A DNA stretch of 64,000 nt from positions 158,907 to 222,906 of the forward strand of contig JAJKFJ010021078.1 of assembly GCA_027382625.1 (NCBI GenBank), written 5' to 3'. The translations under genes were made by a program, and so were the position numbers. Below the pieces are notes generated by a model. It searched no databases. It was not told where the DNA came from and worked only from the letters and a program-made list of their open reading frames with translations. Within the stretch, counting starts at the first letter, position 1. Each line of letters starts with the position of its first letter. Of this stretch, positions 22,360 through 33,755 are shown piece by piece. Source of the DNA: Tetmemena sp. SeJ-2015. Taxonomy: Eukaryota; Ciliophora; Spirotrichea; Sporadotrichida; Oxytrichidae.

Positions 22360-24275
22360 ATAATTAAAAAAAAAGTTGCTTCCTTCAGTAAAAGTCCTTA
22401 AAAATTTAATAAACTTGGTTGCTGCTGAATTTAGACCTATTGCTGGGGCTACTGAGGCTACTGGGGTTGAGAAAAGGCTACTTGATTACTTCTTGATTAG
22501 ATTAATTGCTGCTGGTTTTGAATATATTAAGCTTGATATTGGTGTTGCTGCTATTGTTGTTGAATCATGTTAGAGTTTTGCTGTGCCACTCTAGATTGCA
22601 TCTGAGTGAGCTGAGGCTGTGAGAAAGGCTGCTGTGCTTTAATATTCTACTCAGCTCGATTATTATTGTTCAGATTGAGACTTAGTTAAGGTTGTTGAGA
22701 TGAGTTCTCAATTGACTGAGGCTTCACGAAGAAGTTTAGGCTGGGTAGCTTGAGCGGCCCTTGATTCTTTATAGTAAAAATTATCATCTTTCTTTTAATC
22801 TTTAGTTAAAATAATTCTAGGAAACTTAGCTCATCTATTCAGTAGAACGTTGTGTAATGCAGTTTTAAGCTACTTGATTATTGTTCATCTCGTTAGCGAA
22901 AAAAAGAATTTATTAAATTTTTCTTCTACTCGTTGTGAAAAATAGTTGAGGCGCTAGTTTTTGCTGAAACAGAGCATCTGGTTGAAAATGAAGACATTTA
23001 GTTTACCTTGCCAACTTGGGCTTCATCACTTAGCTTTCTCACTCTGTTGTTAACCATCAGAGGCTGAGCTACTTGCTGTTGAGCAATTTAGGCGATAGAG
23101 GGAAGAATTATCTTAGGTTGGTAGCTTTAAGCGAGGCTTTGTGGGCAGTTATCAAACTGGAAGGATTCGGCTCCATATTATTATTACTGGAGGGTTTATT
23201 AATTAATTAAGCCCTCTTCCATTTCAATCATGGAATCTTCTGTGAAGCTGCAGCTTTCGTTATCGTAGTAATTGCACTGTAGCTCAGAGCCCATCTGCTC
23301 TTCTCTCATGAATATTCCACTGTGATGAGTGAAGGGCCCGAGGGTCCTGCGGTTGGAAGAAAAGTAGTTGTCCTCATACTCCTTAAGTTATTTGTTCTTG
23401 ATGCATCTCATCTGATTTTGTTGGTGATTTTTCAACTGAGTGGATCTGTAAAATTCATTTCAAAGATGATAGAGAGAAGAACAAATAGCATGCTATGAAA
23501 ATTCTGAGCCGCAAGTGTCGCACTTGAATTTCCTATCTTTTTTGTGCCTTCTGAAGTGATCTTCGAGATGGCCCTTGGTAATAAATTTCTAACTGCAGAC
23601 TTCGCACTCATAGTCCCGCTTGCCTCTGTGCGACTTCATGTGCACGTTTAGATTGCCCTTCTCTGTAAAGTGGTTGCCGCAAATGTCGCATTTAAAGGGC
23701 TTGATTCCAAAGTGTTTTCTGAGGTGGATCTCAAGTCTTGACTTGCATAAAAAATGTAGGTTTAGAGAATAAGCTATTGAAAGACTTCTGGGAGTAGCTG
23801 ATATGGCAAATGTGGCACTTAAAAGGCTTCTCGTTAGAATGGTTTATCATATGAGTTTTAAGATGACCCTTAGTGATGAAACTTAGTCCACAGCCTGGGA
23901 ACTGACATTGGAAAGGTCTTTCATTAGTCTATGTTAGAAGTTAGGGGTTATTTTGTTCGGATTTTATAATAATTTATTCCTCCTCCAAGCATGGATAGAA
24001 GAATATCTCCATCGTCAAAGGATCTTAGAATATTGCGCATTTTATTAAAAAACTCCTAACTGTTTATATTCATCCATAGTATTTATCAATATTTTTGTGC
24101 TTATGAAACTTACGTGAGAACGGATGTGTGTTTTTAAATTTCCACTGTGACGGAAGGGCTTCTTGCAATCATAGAAAGGACAATACATAATCTGCTGACC
24201 TTGCTCTTTCTAACTATGTTCGTCTTTTGGCTCATCTTCCATTACTACTTGAGATAAACTCATTTCACGCATCAT
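22360..24275 (-). CDS. C2H2 zinc-finger protein with poly-Gln C-terminus
   Basis: Probable nucleic-acid-binding regulator. ATG 24275 starts [20 protein letters not shown]. Fingers run in order: [20 protein letters not shown]; after a 185-bp GTAAGT...TAG intron (23929-24113) [40 protein letters not shown] (cut by an IES); [56 protein letters not shown] (IES-cut). TNERPF and SNEKPF linkers are present. The rest (23430-22370) is Gln/Asn/Ser-rich with runs of CAA/CAG/TAG/TAA Gln codons. Four IESs were resolved, two of them inside fingers. The stop codon is not certain; the protein-like composition ends near 22370. The start lies only 20 bp from the next gene's stop (24295), same strand. Confidence 0.85.
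22764..22813. other. IES, 50 bp, pointer AGAAT (minus)
   Basis: ATTCT on plus at 22764-22768 and 22814-22818. Joins QMSQVSQN to [14 protein letters not shown]. Confidence 0.8.
22889..22928. other. IES, 40 bp, pointer AACGAG (minus)
   Basis: CTCGTT on plus at 22889-22894 and 22929-22934. Joins STIFHNE to MNNNQVAQNCITQ. Confidence 0.82.
23450..23497. other. IES, 48 bp, pointer GAATTTT (minus), inside a zinc finger
   Basis: AAAATTC on plus at 23450-23456 and 23498-23504. Removal gives [19 protein letters not shown]. Confidence 0.9.
23740..23782. other. IES, 43 bp, pointer AAGTC (minus), inside a zinc finger
   Basis: GACTT on plus at 23740-23744 and 23783-23787. Removal gives [20 protein letters not shown] and restores the finger spacing. 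Confidence 0.9.
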
Positions 24276-24294
24276 AATAAAAGATCAGAAATAA

Positions 24295-24877
24295 TCAGGG
24301 TTTGAGTTTAGGTTACGCCATGAACGCGAGTGGAGTAAAATTATTACCTTGCTGCTCAAAAAGTATCTTATCTTAAATTTCAATAGCCCAATAATGTACA
24401 CTTATAGTTTAATTAAGACTATGATTATCCTCTGGGGACTTTCTGTTCTTGAAAATTGAATCTTAATCCCTGATCCAGAGATAGTACTGTTGAGATTAGT
24501 CAATATCTTGAGTGCTGCTCACGAGGGCTTCACTCTAGTGTTCTTGCAAAAAGATCTCGTACTGGGGATTAATGTCAAACATCATCCTCATCTCATAAAT
24601 TATATATCGATCATACAATCTAGAAAAATTGTAAGAACTTAAAAGTTTCATCTAGGCAACAATGTTTAACTCAATAAGGTCTTACTTTGTTATACAGCTG
24701 TAATAGATCCTCCTCTAAGAGGTAGAGCATTTGAATTTTCTGCGAGCCGAAAATAAGTTTTAGCTCGAGGTAGGCACTCTCTGGGCCAGCTGGCATAGGG
24801 AAATTCATGTACATCGATTGGGTCAGTGCTTGGTGCAACGAAGGGAGCGAGTTGTGCGATTTAAAATAACTCATCAT
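24295..24877 (-). CDS. Unknown 182-aa protein, one 34-bp intron
   Basis: No family recognised. ATG 24877 starts MMSYFKSHNSLPSLHQALTQ. One intron at 24652-24685 (GTAAGA...CCTAG, 34 bp) joins LLQLYNK to MKLLSSYNFSRLYDR. With it removed the length is exactly 183 codons to TGA 24297-24295. Residues ~30-65 (SAYLELKLIFGSQKIQMLYL) look like a small folded domain; the middle is amphipathic and acidic. Four or more TAA/TAG Gln codons support real coding. The stop is 20 bp from the zinc-finger start, so the two lie head-to-tail in the germline; separate macronuclear products would need processing in that gap. Confidence 0.7.
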
Positions 24878-25476
24878 TCATTTGACATCATCTCTTAATC
24901 ATTAACATTTTTTTATGGATTATTACAAGTTCATTTGATCAAATTAAATTTTATAATTAGTTTTAGCTTTAACTTAAATAAGGATAAGTCACTAACTTTT
25001 TTACGAACTTTTTTAAATTCTCTATGCGCCCATTTCCCACATGAGATTCAGTTTGTCACGAAGTCACGCGCATACATGAGAAAAGTGATGCCTTCAGCCT
25101 ATTTCCCTTTTAGCTATAAAAACGCATGGTCGCGGCCACTCTCGTACCTTCGAAGAACTTATCTTCGAAGTTTAATAAAAAAAGAAATGAGAAAGAATGA
25201 GGATAAATTTTTAGAATAAGTCCTTATGGTGTGAATGAAGGTGGATTAAAGAAGAGGGCAAGTGAAGTCTAACTGTTATGCCCAGCAAATTCCGTTTATT
25301 TTTATAATTAATATGGGATTAGGGACATCAATGAATTTAAACCTACTAAAACACTCAATTAACTCACTTTGATAAAAGATAGAGAGCACATATAAGTAAA
25401 TGAATATTAAAAACTATAGAGCAAAAGACCATTTTCTGCTCAGTAATGAATTTTACAGATTATGAACTCATATTCT
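24878..25476. other. Intergenic, nothing recognised
   Basis: About 600 bp between minus-strand genes. A plus-strand open stretch at 24935-25219 shows no family features and is probably chance, since only TGA stops translation. Confidence 0.45.
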
Positions 25477-27818
25477 TCATCTGTGTAAGTTAATGAGCTT
25501 GCCTAAGTCCAGAAGATAAGTATCATTATAGGGCATGTGATGTCTGTCTCCTCCAAAGACAATCCACTTGTCTTTCTCTAGCCAGGCCGAATGACCGTCT
25601 CTTCCTGCTGGTTGTTTCTCATCGAAGATTCTTACAGTAAAATTATTCATCTAACAATCTACTAACGAACTAATCAATCTATTTTACAGTTGGTGTAGAA
25701 TCATCTCTATGAGCTCCAACGGCTGTTCCATAATTAGCGATTTATGGGCCTCCATGGCTGCTACCTAAGGAGTTATTAAGACTGAATTTCTTGTTGCCTC
25801 TGACTGGGGAGTTAACTGATGTCTGATTGCCGAATCCTCCCTTCCTCTTCTTCATCATATGGAAGTAGTGATCGAAGCTACTGTCAGCATTCTTTATGAT
25901 GAACGCGTTTTTCATCGTGATAGAAGTTGGGGTCAGTAATTCCACATTTCCTTGCCCTTAGTTGCTAGAATCTTTCTTATGGTGACCCGCATGATGACCA
26001 CCATGATGCTGTGTTGCGTTCAGGTTTGTGGTCTGAACCTATAGGCCTATAGTTGGGGACTTCTACCTCATCTTGGAGAGACCATTATGATTCTATGTAC
26101 TATCCGCGAGAGGATTACTACAAAATTAAGACATAGAAGACACTTCAATTTTTGTAAAGTGAGCTTGGAATTAGCCCTTTCCCTTAGTTTTATTGAGGGA
26201 GTCGTTCATCTTTGGGCTCTGCTTAAACGTAGCATTCATGGGAGATTCAAAGCCACTGGTCTGCTGCTTTTAATTCGCATTCATGCTCAAATTCAATTGG
26301 ACTGAGTGCTTTTTGAAGGCATCGCTCTGTTACATTATAGCTTTATTCCTGGGTGACCCACTCTGTGAGGCGTTTTGGTTATTCTCATTCCCAACGTGCC
26401 AACTATTTTTCACCAAGTCAAAGATGTGTAGATCATTCAATTCGTAGGTGATCTCATGTATACCTCCGAACATTATCAAGAATCTGCTAATGAAATACTA
26501 ATTAGGAGCGAGTATACTTGATTTAATCTGTCCTGATAGAGGCAACACTGATGACCTCCCCTTTCTGAAGGTAACTCAGCGTCGTCTGGGCTGTTAGCAG
26601 GTGTGAGAAGAGTCCACTTGCACTCCTTAAACTACCAGAGATCGTTATAGCGGACATTATTGTCGCCTGCTCCTCCAACCACCAAAATAGAGTCCTATCT
26701 CTGCTCGTCCTTGAACATAACTGCTGAGAATAAATTAATAACTCTATAAATACATGTAATGAATCCAGATCTTGGCTGTGGAATTGACGCTCCTTGAATT
26801 TCAAGTAACTCCCATTGATAATTGTGAAAGCATTAAAAAAGAAATCTATGCAATGCATGCAATTGATACTGCTTTGGATATCCAGGCAAGATGTGAAGTT
26901 TGTAAATGTCGTTCATCTTTTGGCCGTTCCTGTAGCCTCCGAACAAATAGATGGGCTGTATCTCAGTTTCGTCAGAGCCCGTCATAGTAGTTATCAAGCA
27001 GAAATCGTCTCTAGGTCCTGGCAAAGGTTTCCCATTCTTTTCTCTCTAGTCTGCAGCAGTAAACGCCTCAACATTGAAGTTGTTCAAATCGATCTTAATA
27101 AAATTGAATTTAAGTATCATAGATTTATTCTAATTTTCGATCTTATAGATAACATCGCTGGCGTCGCCAACTCCTACTATACCGCCGTATACGATGAATG
27201 CGTTCATAGCAGGCTGTAAGACTCCAGCATGATGAGATATCTTCTTAGGGTGAGTGCCTGTAAGCTTAACTTCCTCCCATTCAATGTGGTCGATCTCATT
27301 ATCATTTACCAGTTGTGTCTCATTGAAGATTTATAAATTCATGATGAAAAAGAGTTTAATGTACTTTTACTTATGTAAGATAAAGCTGTAGTTTACTCTC
27401 CAGAGATCTCCATAAGCACCTTCTTTCAGATCTTAGCCACCATGGATATAGAATCTAGCATAATAAGAAATATATATACAGTAAGCACCTTTTTTTATTA
27501 ATCTAAAGATAAACTTAATTCCCAAAATTATGATAAAGATGACTTTGATTAATAAAGAAAGTAAAAATTTCTAATGGCATAATCTGATGATGCTATTGCT
27601 TACCTATCCTTCCAAAAGAATGAAACATGATATGCTCTGCGGTTAGGAAGTTTGCCTGCCACGAATAATTCATACCAAGCGCATACTTGATTGATAGATT
27701 CAAAATAAAAAATTGACTATCTAAAAAGGTATTTATTTGACTATTCGTTCTCATTAAGACTGAGAGTTCTTGCTTTACTTTTGCCGTGCTGGGCCATGAG
27801 GTCTGCGTTCATCTCCAT
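25477..27818 (-). CDS. Kelch-repeat protein
   Basis: Beta-propeller protein of the Kelch/RNG2 type, usually an interaction scaffold. ATG 27818 starts MEMNADLMAQHGKSKA. Kelch blades are seen as FYIHGGQDLKEGAYGDLWRV (about 27450), HHAGVLQPAMNAFIVYGG (27200), PRDDFCLI...IYLFGGYRNGQKMNDIYKL (26900-27015), SILVVGGAGDNNVRYNDLW (26640), and GRDGHSAWLEKDKWIVFGGD..YNDTYLLDL (25520-25600). The inter-blade insert around 25750-26400 is Ser/Asn/basic (KKRKGGFGNQTSVNSPVRG). Stop TGA 25479-25477. Several frame changes remain (26060-26480, 26740-26900, 27300-27620) and must hold further IESs or introns; one IES at 25632-25683 is clear. Family is certain, exact structure is not. Confidence 0.82.
25632..25683. 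other. IES, 52 bp, pointer ACTGTAA (minus)
   Basis: TTACAGT on plus at 25632-25638 and 25684-25690. Joins DDSTPTV to RIFDEKQPAGRDGHSAW, the last Kelch blade. Confidence 0.9.
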
Positions 27819-28050
27819 TATCTAGATTTTTATTTATCCCTAAAATGATGATCCTCCTTGTCTTTTTATTTATTTTATTAAATTCTTCACTTTCTAATTT
27901 AGCCACTTTTATTCACGTGCAGATTCCTATTCTCATTCTTTCAAAATTCATTTAATCAGAGAAGATTAATTAGTTGATGATTGAAAGATTGATAGAACTA
28001 TATATTTATTTGCATAGTTATTACTTTGATATTATAATTAATCCATCAAA

Positions 28051-31000
28051 ATGATGAGTGGGAGTGGAGCACTTAACAATAGTGCTTTAGTGTAGGCACT
28101 TTACGAGCCAAAGCACCCAGTAAACTTCAACGAGACGATTGATGCTGATAAGATGAGTGCCAATGAATTCTTCAACATGTATAAAAAGAAGATCAACTCT
28201 ATTCACGAACAGGAAAAGATTACCAGCGAAAATGATCCACGCTTCTACAGATACACGTAATAAATATGCAGGTGGGAATTTGCATTTTAAGCTAAAGAGA
28301 TACTTGAAACGACTGGTACAAGCTCCGCAAATTAAGGAAGAGGAGCGCTTCAATGGGGCACATATGCTTCAAGAGTTCATTCATGACAAAGACTCAATAG
28401 TGCATCACAAAAAATACAAGAACGCCAATGGATCTGCCTTAAGTATGGATCTAGAAATTATTTTCGCTTTTAAAGTATGGCAAATGAAGATGCTAATCAT
28501 AACGAGGAAGACTCAAATAGAAATCCCTTTCAGAATTTTAAAAGACTCAACCTCCATAACACTTGGATCTTAGAGATTTCCTGACACTCAACTCAGAAAA
28601 AGAGGATGAGAGTTTTACACAATAAGAAATCATTAGCTCTCACAACCTTCGATCCAATAATTGATGGAGGGGTCCTTGCAAAGAACTATCATGTAGAGAA
28701 AAAGTCAAACTTTAAGAATAAATAGAATGGCATAAATGCGGCAGCTGGAGGAGGTGGGAATTCTTATTAGTCGGGCCTTTTCGGAAATGGAAGCCAGAGT
28801 AAATTAAAGCGAGACTTTGGAATGAAGAAGAATTCTACAGTGTCTTTTAAAGGCTTAGGAAGAGCAGAAGGAGTTCAAAGTAGAAGCAGTTTTGGCTATA
28901 ATAAATCTATAGAGCACTCAAGGGCAAATCTGAGCAGAAATGCACTAAATCAGAAGAGTAATCTAAGGATGAATTCTATTCTACTGAAGAATTAGAGGCT
29001 TTTGGATGATGACTTCAACTTAAATCAAACATTTGAACTCAACGAGAGAAGTCCACTAAGCAAGAATGATCATTAGCATAAAAAAAAATTATTTTAAAGT
29101 GGTTATTATCACTCAGGTTTAAAAGCGAGGGTGCCTCCTATATTCGGAGCACAGCACTCTTTCTCAAGGAATGATATCTCTTTAAATAACTACAGCTAGA
29201 GGACTAAATCCATGAATAATCCGCATCAAAATTAAATGGCCACCTCTCCCATGGCAATAAATCTCCTATAGAGCATATTTGTATCTTTTGAATTGTAAAA
29301 ATTAATTTAAATTAATATTTGGGGAGGACCCAGACATTAGCAGAGAAAATATAAACTAGACATTCCAGGGAAAGGATTCTTAAGCCGTGCTTGTGACTAT
29401 GAAGCAAAGAAAAGCTAAACAATCTCAAGCGCTAAAAACTGAACAATAGCGAAATCTACGAGAGTAATATTGAAAGCATAGGGAGAGTAAAGACTCACTG
29501 GAATAAGAAGATTCTAGATCCTAAGAATCACTAGGACTCACATGCATCCTACTGTAAAGCAATAAAGTGAAAATGAAATTGAGGAAACTATTGCTGAGGC
29601 CTTGCAGAAATATGAAGTAGGCAGAGATTCACTAAACAAAAGCGCAATGAAGAAGAATGTAAATCTTCTTGAAGGGAGCAGAAATCATTAGATTGCTGCT
29701 AGGAGTCTAAGTAAGAACAACACATAGAATAAAGTCAAAATTATGGTAAGACCCAAGCATCTAATAGAGGAAATGTAAGAGTCTAAACTTAGCTAGGTTC
29801 TAAAAATGTCTAGAGATGTAACGAGTGACCAACTGAATAGATCCTAATACAACTCTAGTTTAGGAAGGACTGAGCACTCATCTCGTAGAGATAAAGCTTC
29901 TTTGCAAAACTCTGTCTATAAACCTAAGATAGTGGACTCTATAGTCTAAGAGAAAAATAAATTGCTAGAGGAGCGTCATTATGTAGTGTTTGTTCAAGAT
30001 GGATAACAGCTATCGACTTGCAAGACATTAAAGTTGGATTTAAACTATTTCAAGGCTAAATACTTTATTGAGCCACCCAAGTACATCTCTTAGTTACCTG
30101 AGGAATTTTTGAAGATCAAGAGAAAGTTTCAAAAGAGATCTTTTAAAGAGCTACTTGAAACATGCTCGAAAGAGCTCACTAACAAAGAGGTGGTTTTTTC
30201 AATCATGTACACAATCGATGGGGAAATTTTAGAATCTATAGAAGAGATAGAGGAGGACTGTTAGCTTGTTATAGTTAGTAATGACCGTTTCTCGTTTAAA
30301 GGAATAGTAAATAACAAAGATGGCCTCTCTCCAAGGTAACTTAGAATTGACAATGCGAAGACTGTAAAATCAAAATTTGAGACTTAAAATAAGGAATGGG
30401 CCAATTAAAAATACCTGGAATGGGTGGAGAGGATTTGCGATAAGCTAAATGTGTCTAACATGTAAATTTCTTTGACCAAACTGGCCAATAACAGCTACTT
30501 TTTCAAGAATGATGACTATAGAGGGAACTTTATTAAGAAATTAGGCTAATAATCAAATATTGCCCCAACTTACTAGGGAGGTGGTATGGTTAATTGCAGT
30601 GAATTCTTACTACCTCAAATTTAAATTTTGTGAATATAGAAATGCATTTTAAATAAGAGGAGTGGTCTAAGAGCAGTTGAAGAGATTGAGGTCTAATAAT
30701 TTTGATGCGTAAAAGCAATATAAGATGAATGTAAAATCAGCCAGATGGGATGATGAGTTCGTTCAAGCTTTGGATAAATTTAAGGAGGTCAATGATTACA
30801 AGTAAAAGAATTACCTTACAGTTGCAAAGCTTATTCATAAAAAAATTTATGATCTTAATTTTTTTAAAGCCTTCTGTTATGTCCCTCATAAACTAAAAGG
30901 ACAATTAGCTAGGAAGAGTTGAAACTTAGATGTCAAAAAATTCCCCTAAAATAGATGGCATTACCATGAAGAAGCTTTAAGAACTGCATTCCTAAGCCAT

Positions 31001-32012
31001 CCATAAAGAAGTAAAGCTTAAAAATCACATCAAATAGATTAGCCCTGATTGCAAAAATAAGAAGTCACATCGCAAAGATAGAGCCGCCTCTCTTATTTAG
31101 TTGAGAAATGTTGAGGGCAATCCAAATAGCAAGGGAAATTTCAATATGCATTAGCAGAAAGCACTATCCTATGAAGAGTGTAAGAGACTTTCTAATGAAT
31201 ACTTACTACCCTCGAAAGTAGTTTATGAACTGCATAGTGAGTTTAACTCTCTTCTTCTAATGGGCTAAGATCATTCTAGAAGAAAGAATGCGGATATCAT
31301 AGGGCATAACTCTAGTGCAGATAAAAATCCTGCTTTGGAGAAAGAAGATGAAGAGGAAAATTAGCTTGAGGAGGGAGTCTTATTAGACGTTTTCAAAGAT
31401 TCATCTTCTATTCTAAAAGAGAAACACCCTGAAGTCATTGACAGGATTTTATTAGCACTTAATATAAGCATAATGGCTAAGAATGCAAAAATTACCTGGC
31501 CTACTTTTCTCATAATCTTTTTATCTTTCTCATGTTCAACTGCATCCTGAAATATTACACAGCTGTCTAAGCATAGTATATAAGATTTTGGCTTGAGTTT
31601 CTTAATCCTAATCATCAGAGGACTATCTCTAGATAGGAGTTCGTTGATATTATGGAGAAAGTAGTTAGGGGATCCTTTACAGAGACTCCTACTCTGGTCT
31701 CTGTTAAATTCTCAGAGATGCTCTATCAAGTTATAAGAGATAAGAATTCTTGCAAGGAAGACACTGGGGATATTATCTTAGATAAGTTATTTTTGAAACA
31801 TTTGAATTTTATAAATTTAAAGTTAGAGAGGAAGCTCACAAAGAGCGAGATTGAGATAGAATTTCTTAACTAAACTCTCAAACCAATTATGTAAGATATT
31901 TTATGAGATTAATTATGAGAATAATCCTAATTTTACTATTGAGAATGAATTTTCCTTTAATTTGCTTCTAGCTTTGAATTTTGAGAATCATTTAGTTAAG
32001 GATGACGATTGA
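28051..32012 (+). CDS. Long protein with DCX-like and EF-hand-like regions
   Basis: Possibly a microtubule-associated, Ca-regulated protein; this is inference. ATG 28051 starts MMSGSGALNNSALVQALYEP. After IESs at 28249, 28441 and 29275 it continues through long Ser/Asn/Lys-rich sequence. At about 29975-30310 ERHYVVFVQDGQQLS..KRSFKELLETCSKEL..SIMYTIDGEILESIEEIEEDCQLVIV resembles a doublecortin fold: beta-grasp with 'F-ELL', 'YT-DG' and 'L-D-ED-YVV'. The C-terminal third has EF-hand-like WLEFLNPNHQRTISRQEFV (about 31600) and acidic segments, ending HLVKDDD-TGA 32010-32012. Frame changes near 28590, 29500, 30620, 30890, 31480 and 31890 are unresolved, so it could also be two genes. Low-complexity parts carry many TAA/TAG Gln codons. 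Confidence 0.55.
28249..28297. other. IES, 49 bp, pointer AGATAC
   Basis: AGATAC lies at 28249-28254 and 28298-28303. Joins NDPRFYRY to LKRLVQAPQIKEEERF. Confidence 0.88.
28441..28472. other. IES, 32 bp, pointer AAGTATGG
   Basis: The 8-bp repeat lies at 28441-28448 and 28473-28480. Joins NANGSALSM to ANEDANHNEEDSNRNP. Confidence 0.88.
29275..29314. other. IES, 40 bp, pointer ATATTTG
   Basis: ATATTTG lies at 29275-29281 and 29315-29321. Joins AINLLQSIF to GEDPDISRENINQTF. Confidence 0.85.
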
Positions 32013-32160
32013 GTTTAAATAAATAGTGCCTTTAATTCCCCATTTTTCGACAGTTAGTTAGTAAAAGATGATTATCTCTTCATTGGAGATATATCTATAT
32101 CTTTTTTTTTACTGCGTCATTGTTTATTAATTCTTAATTATATAGTGTGTGGATAAGTTC

Positions 32161-33549
32161 TCAGAGCTTCGCCATTGCAAAGAGTTTCTTGTCAATAAAG
32201 TCAGGGAATATAGGTCAATACATTTAAAGTCAAAGTCATTATTTAATCTACCTTAATTATAAGGTCTGATGTAGTTTGCGATCCAAGCATTAGTGGGGAA
32301 GAATATCTTTCTCATTCTGACGTCGATGGCAGTAAGAATAACGTCGATCGCATCTTCAACTGCCATACTCGAGCCTCGTTTCTTTGTTTCCTCATAAGTC
32401 ATTTCTTAGTTCCCTTCGCCAACTGGCTTCACCAGGGAGTTCTCTCTGAATGAAGTCTCAACTGTGATTGGGCAAATGATAATAAATATACAAAACTTTG
32501 AAAGTTACATAAGCAATAATTTTGTTGATGATGGTGATAGAGATCTGATCCTGCATTTCCATTCTCAGACTTTCAAAGAAGCCAGTCACTGCGAACTTAG
32601 AGGCACAGTAGGCTGTACGGTAGTGAAGCCCTATCTCGCCAGAGTAGCTGGACATTACCACAATTTAGCCACGGGAGCTTTTTAAATGTGGCATGGCAAA
32701 TCTATAAGAAAGTTGTGAGTTCAAGAAACAAAACACGTGAATGTTATTCCATTGAGGGCATTTTAAGATAGCCAATATTTTATACAATGCTTTGATTAAG
32801 GATAAGAAAGTGAAAAAGAGGCAAAAATAAGTGTAGAATGCTTACTTAGTGGGATAGAGGTAGCCATAGAAGTTAGTCTCCATAATTTAGTGGAATATTT
32901 TCATGTCTTGAACCTCCTCAAACTTCTAGTGAGCTGATATGCCTGCGTTAAGAATTAAGATTTTAATTAAAGGGAAAAAACTATTCTTTCAACTTATAGA
33001 TGTCAATCTTTCCAAAATTTGAGATGGCAACATCAATAAGATTTCTACAAAGGTGTTGAAAATATCTGGCAAAATTGACTTACTTGCAATCTTCCTCCTT
33101 GGTCACATCTGTCTTCACGGGCAGCACCTTGGCCTAAGGATTCCTGATCATACATTACTCAGCTATCTACAAGAAAAATGAGAATCTATAATTCTCAATC
33201 CCTCCATTCATTTTTTCTCTTTTTAAATGAGGATCCTTTGAAATATTTTAAAGTGAAATTTATGGAAACACGTGACACTCTCCTCTGATCTATTACGACA
33301 GCACGCAAGCTTATCACAGATTGCTTACCTATTCTAATTTTTCTATGTTCCTACTGCCAAGCACAACTCTGCAGCCTCTTGATGAGTATCTGTAGGCAAG
33401 TTCTTTGCCCATGCCTGAGGAGGCTCCAGTAATCACAATTACAGAGTCTTCTAGAATAATTAAGGTTAGGAAAGTGGCTAAAATATTTTAAGAAACTTAC
33501 CAACGAACTTGTTTTTACGCAGATGCATCGTGAAAGGATGGTTTCCCAT
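32161..33549 (-). CDS. Short-chain dehydrogenase/reductase (SDR), 283 aa
   Basis: NAD(P)-dependent oxidoreductase with classical SDR motifs. ATG 33549 starts MGNHPFTMHLRKNKFVEDS. Cofactor motif TGASSGMGKELA, then the NAG motif in ILILNAGIS, catalytic Ser in VVMSSYSGEIG and YCASKFAV (YxxxK). Introns (GTAAG...TAG) lie at 33451-33500, 33167-33328, 33046-33084 and 32702-32845; IESs at 32959-32998, 32476-32527 and 32212-32261. With all removed it is exactly 284 codons, ending FIDKKLFAMAKL-TGA 32163-32161. TGxxxGxG with a following basic residue (SRGCRVVLGSRN) suggests NADP preference, as in DHRS7/11beta-HSD-like reductases. The substrate cannot be told. The mix of introns and IESs in one small gene is notable. 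Confidence 0.93.
32212..32261. other. IES, 50 bp, pointer GACCT (minus)
   Basis: AGGTC on plus at 32212-32216 and 32262-32266. Joins WIANYIRP to IFPDFIDKKLFAMAKL. Confidence 0.9.
32476..32527. other. IES, 52 bp, pointer ATCAT (minus)
   Basis: ATGAT on plus at 32476-32480 and 32528-32532. Joins DQISITII to CPITVETSFREN. Confidence 0.85.
32959..32998. other. IES, 40 bp, pointer ATCT (minus)
   Basis: AGAT on plus at 32959-32962 and 32999-33002. Joins SNFGKIDI to LILNAGISAHQ, the SDR NAG motif. Confidence 0.9.
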
Positions 33550-33755
33550 TTTAACAAATAAATATTACCCACAGATTATGAAAAAGATGAATACTTATAA
33601 ACTTACTATATTTTTATAGCAATATTATGCAGTAATACTACTATTGATTTGGATAACTTATCAATTTAATTGCGAAACTGCACTTCATTTAGTCTCTGAA
33701 GTTGCAAATGCCTATTAGAAGAATTGAAATGTTTAATAAGTTTATTTATTTATTT

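Noticed and set aside
22376..22573. Plus-strand 65-codon open frame
   Set aside because: Antisense of the poly-Gln tail of the zinc-finger gene.
28545..28585. 41-bp IES with pointer ACTCAAC
   Set aside because: The direct repeat is real, but removal leads to a TGA at about 28661 while the frame that continues into LAKNYHVEKK lies elsewhere; left unresolved.
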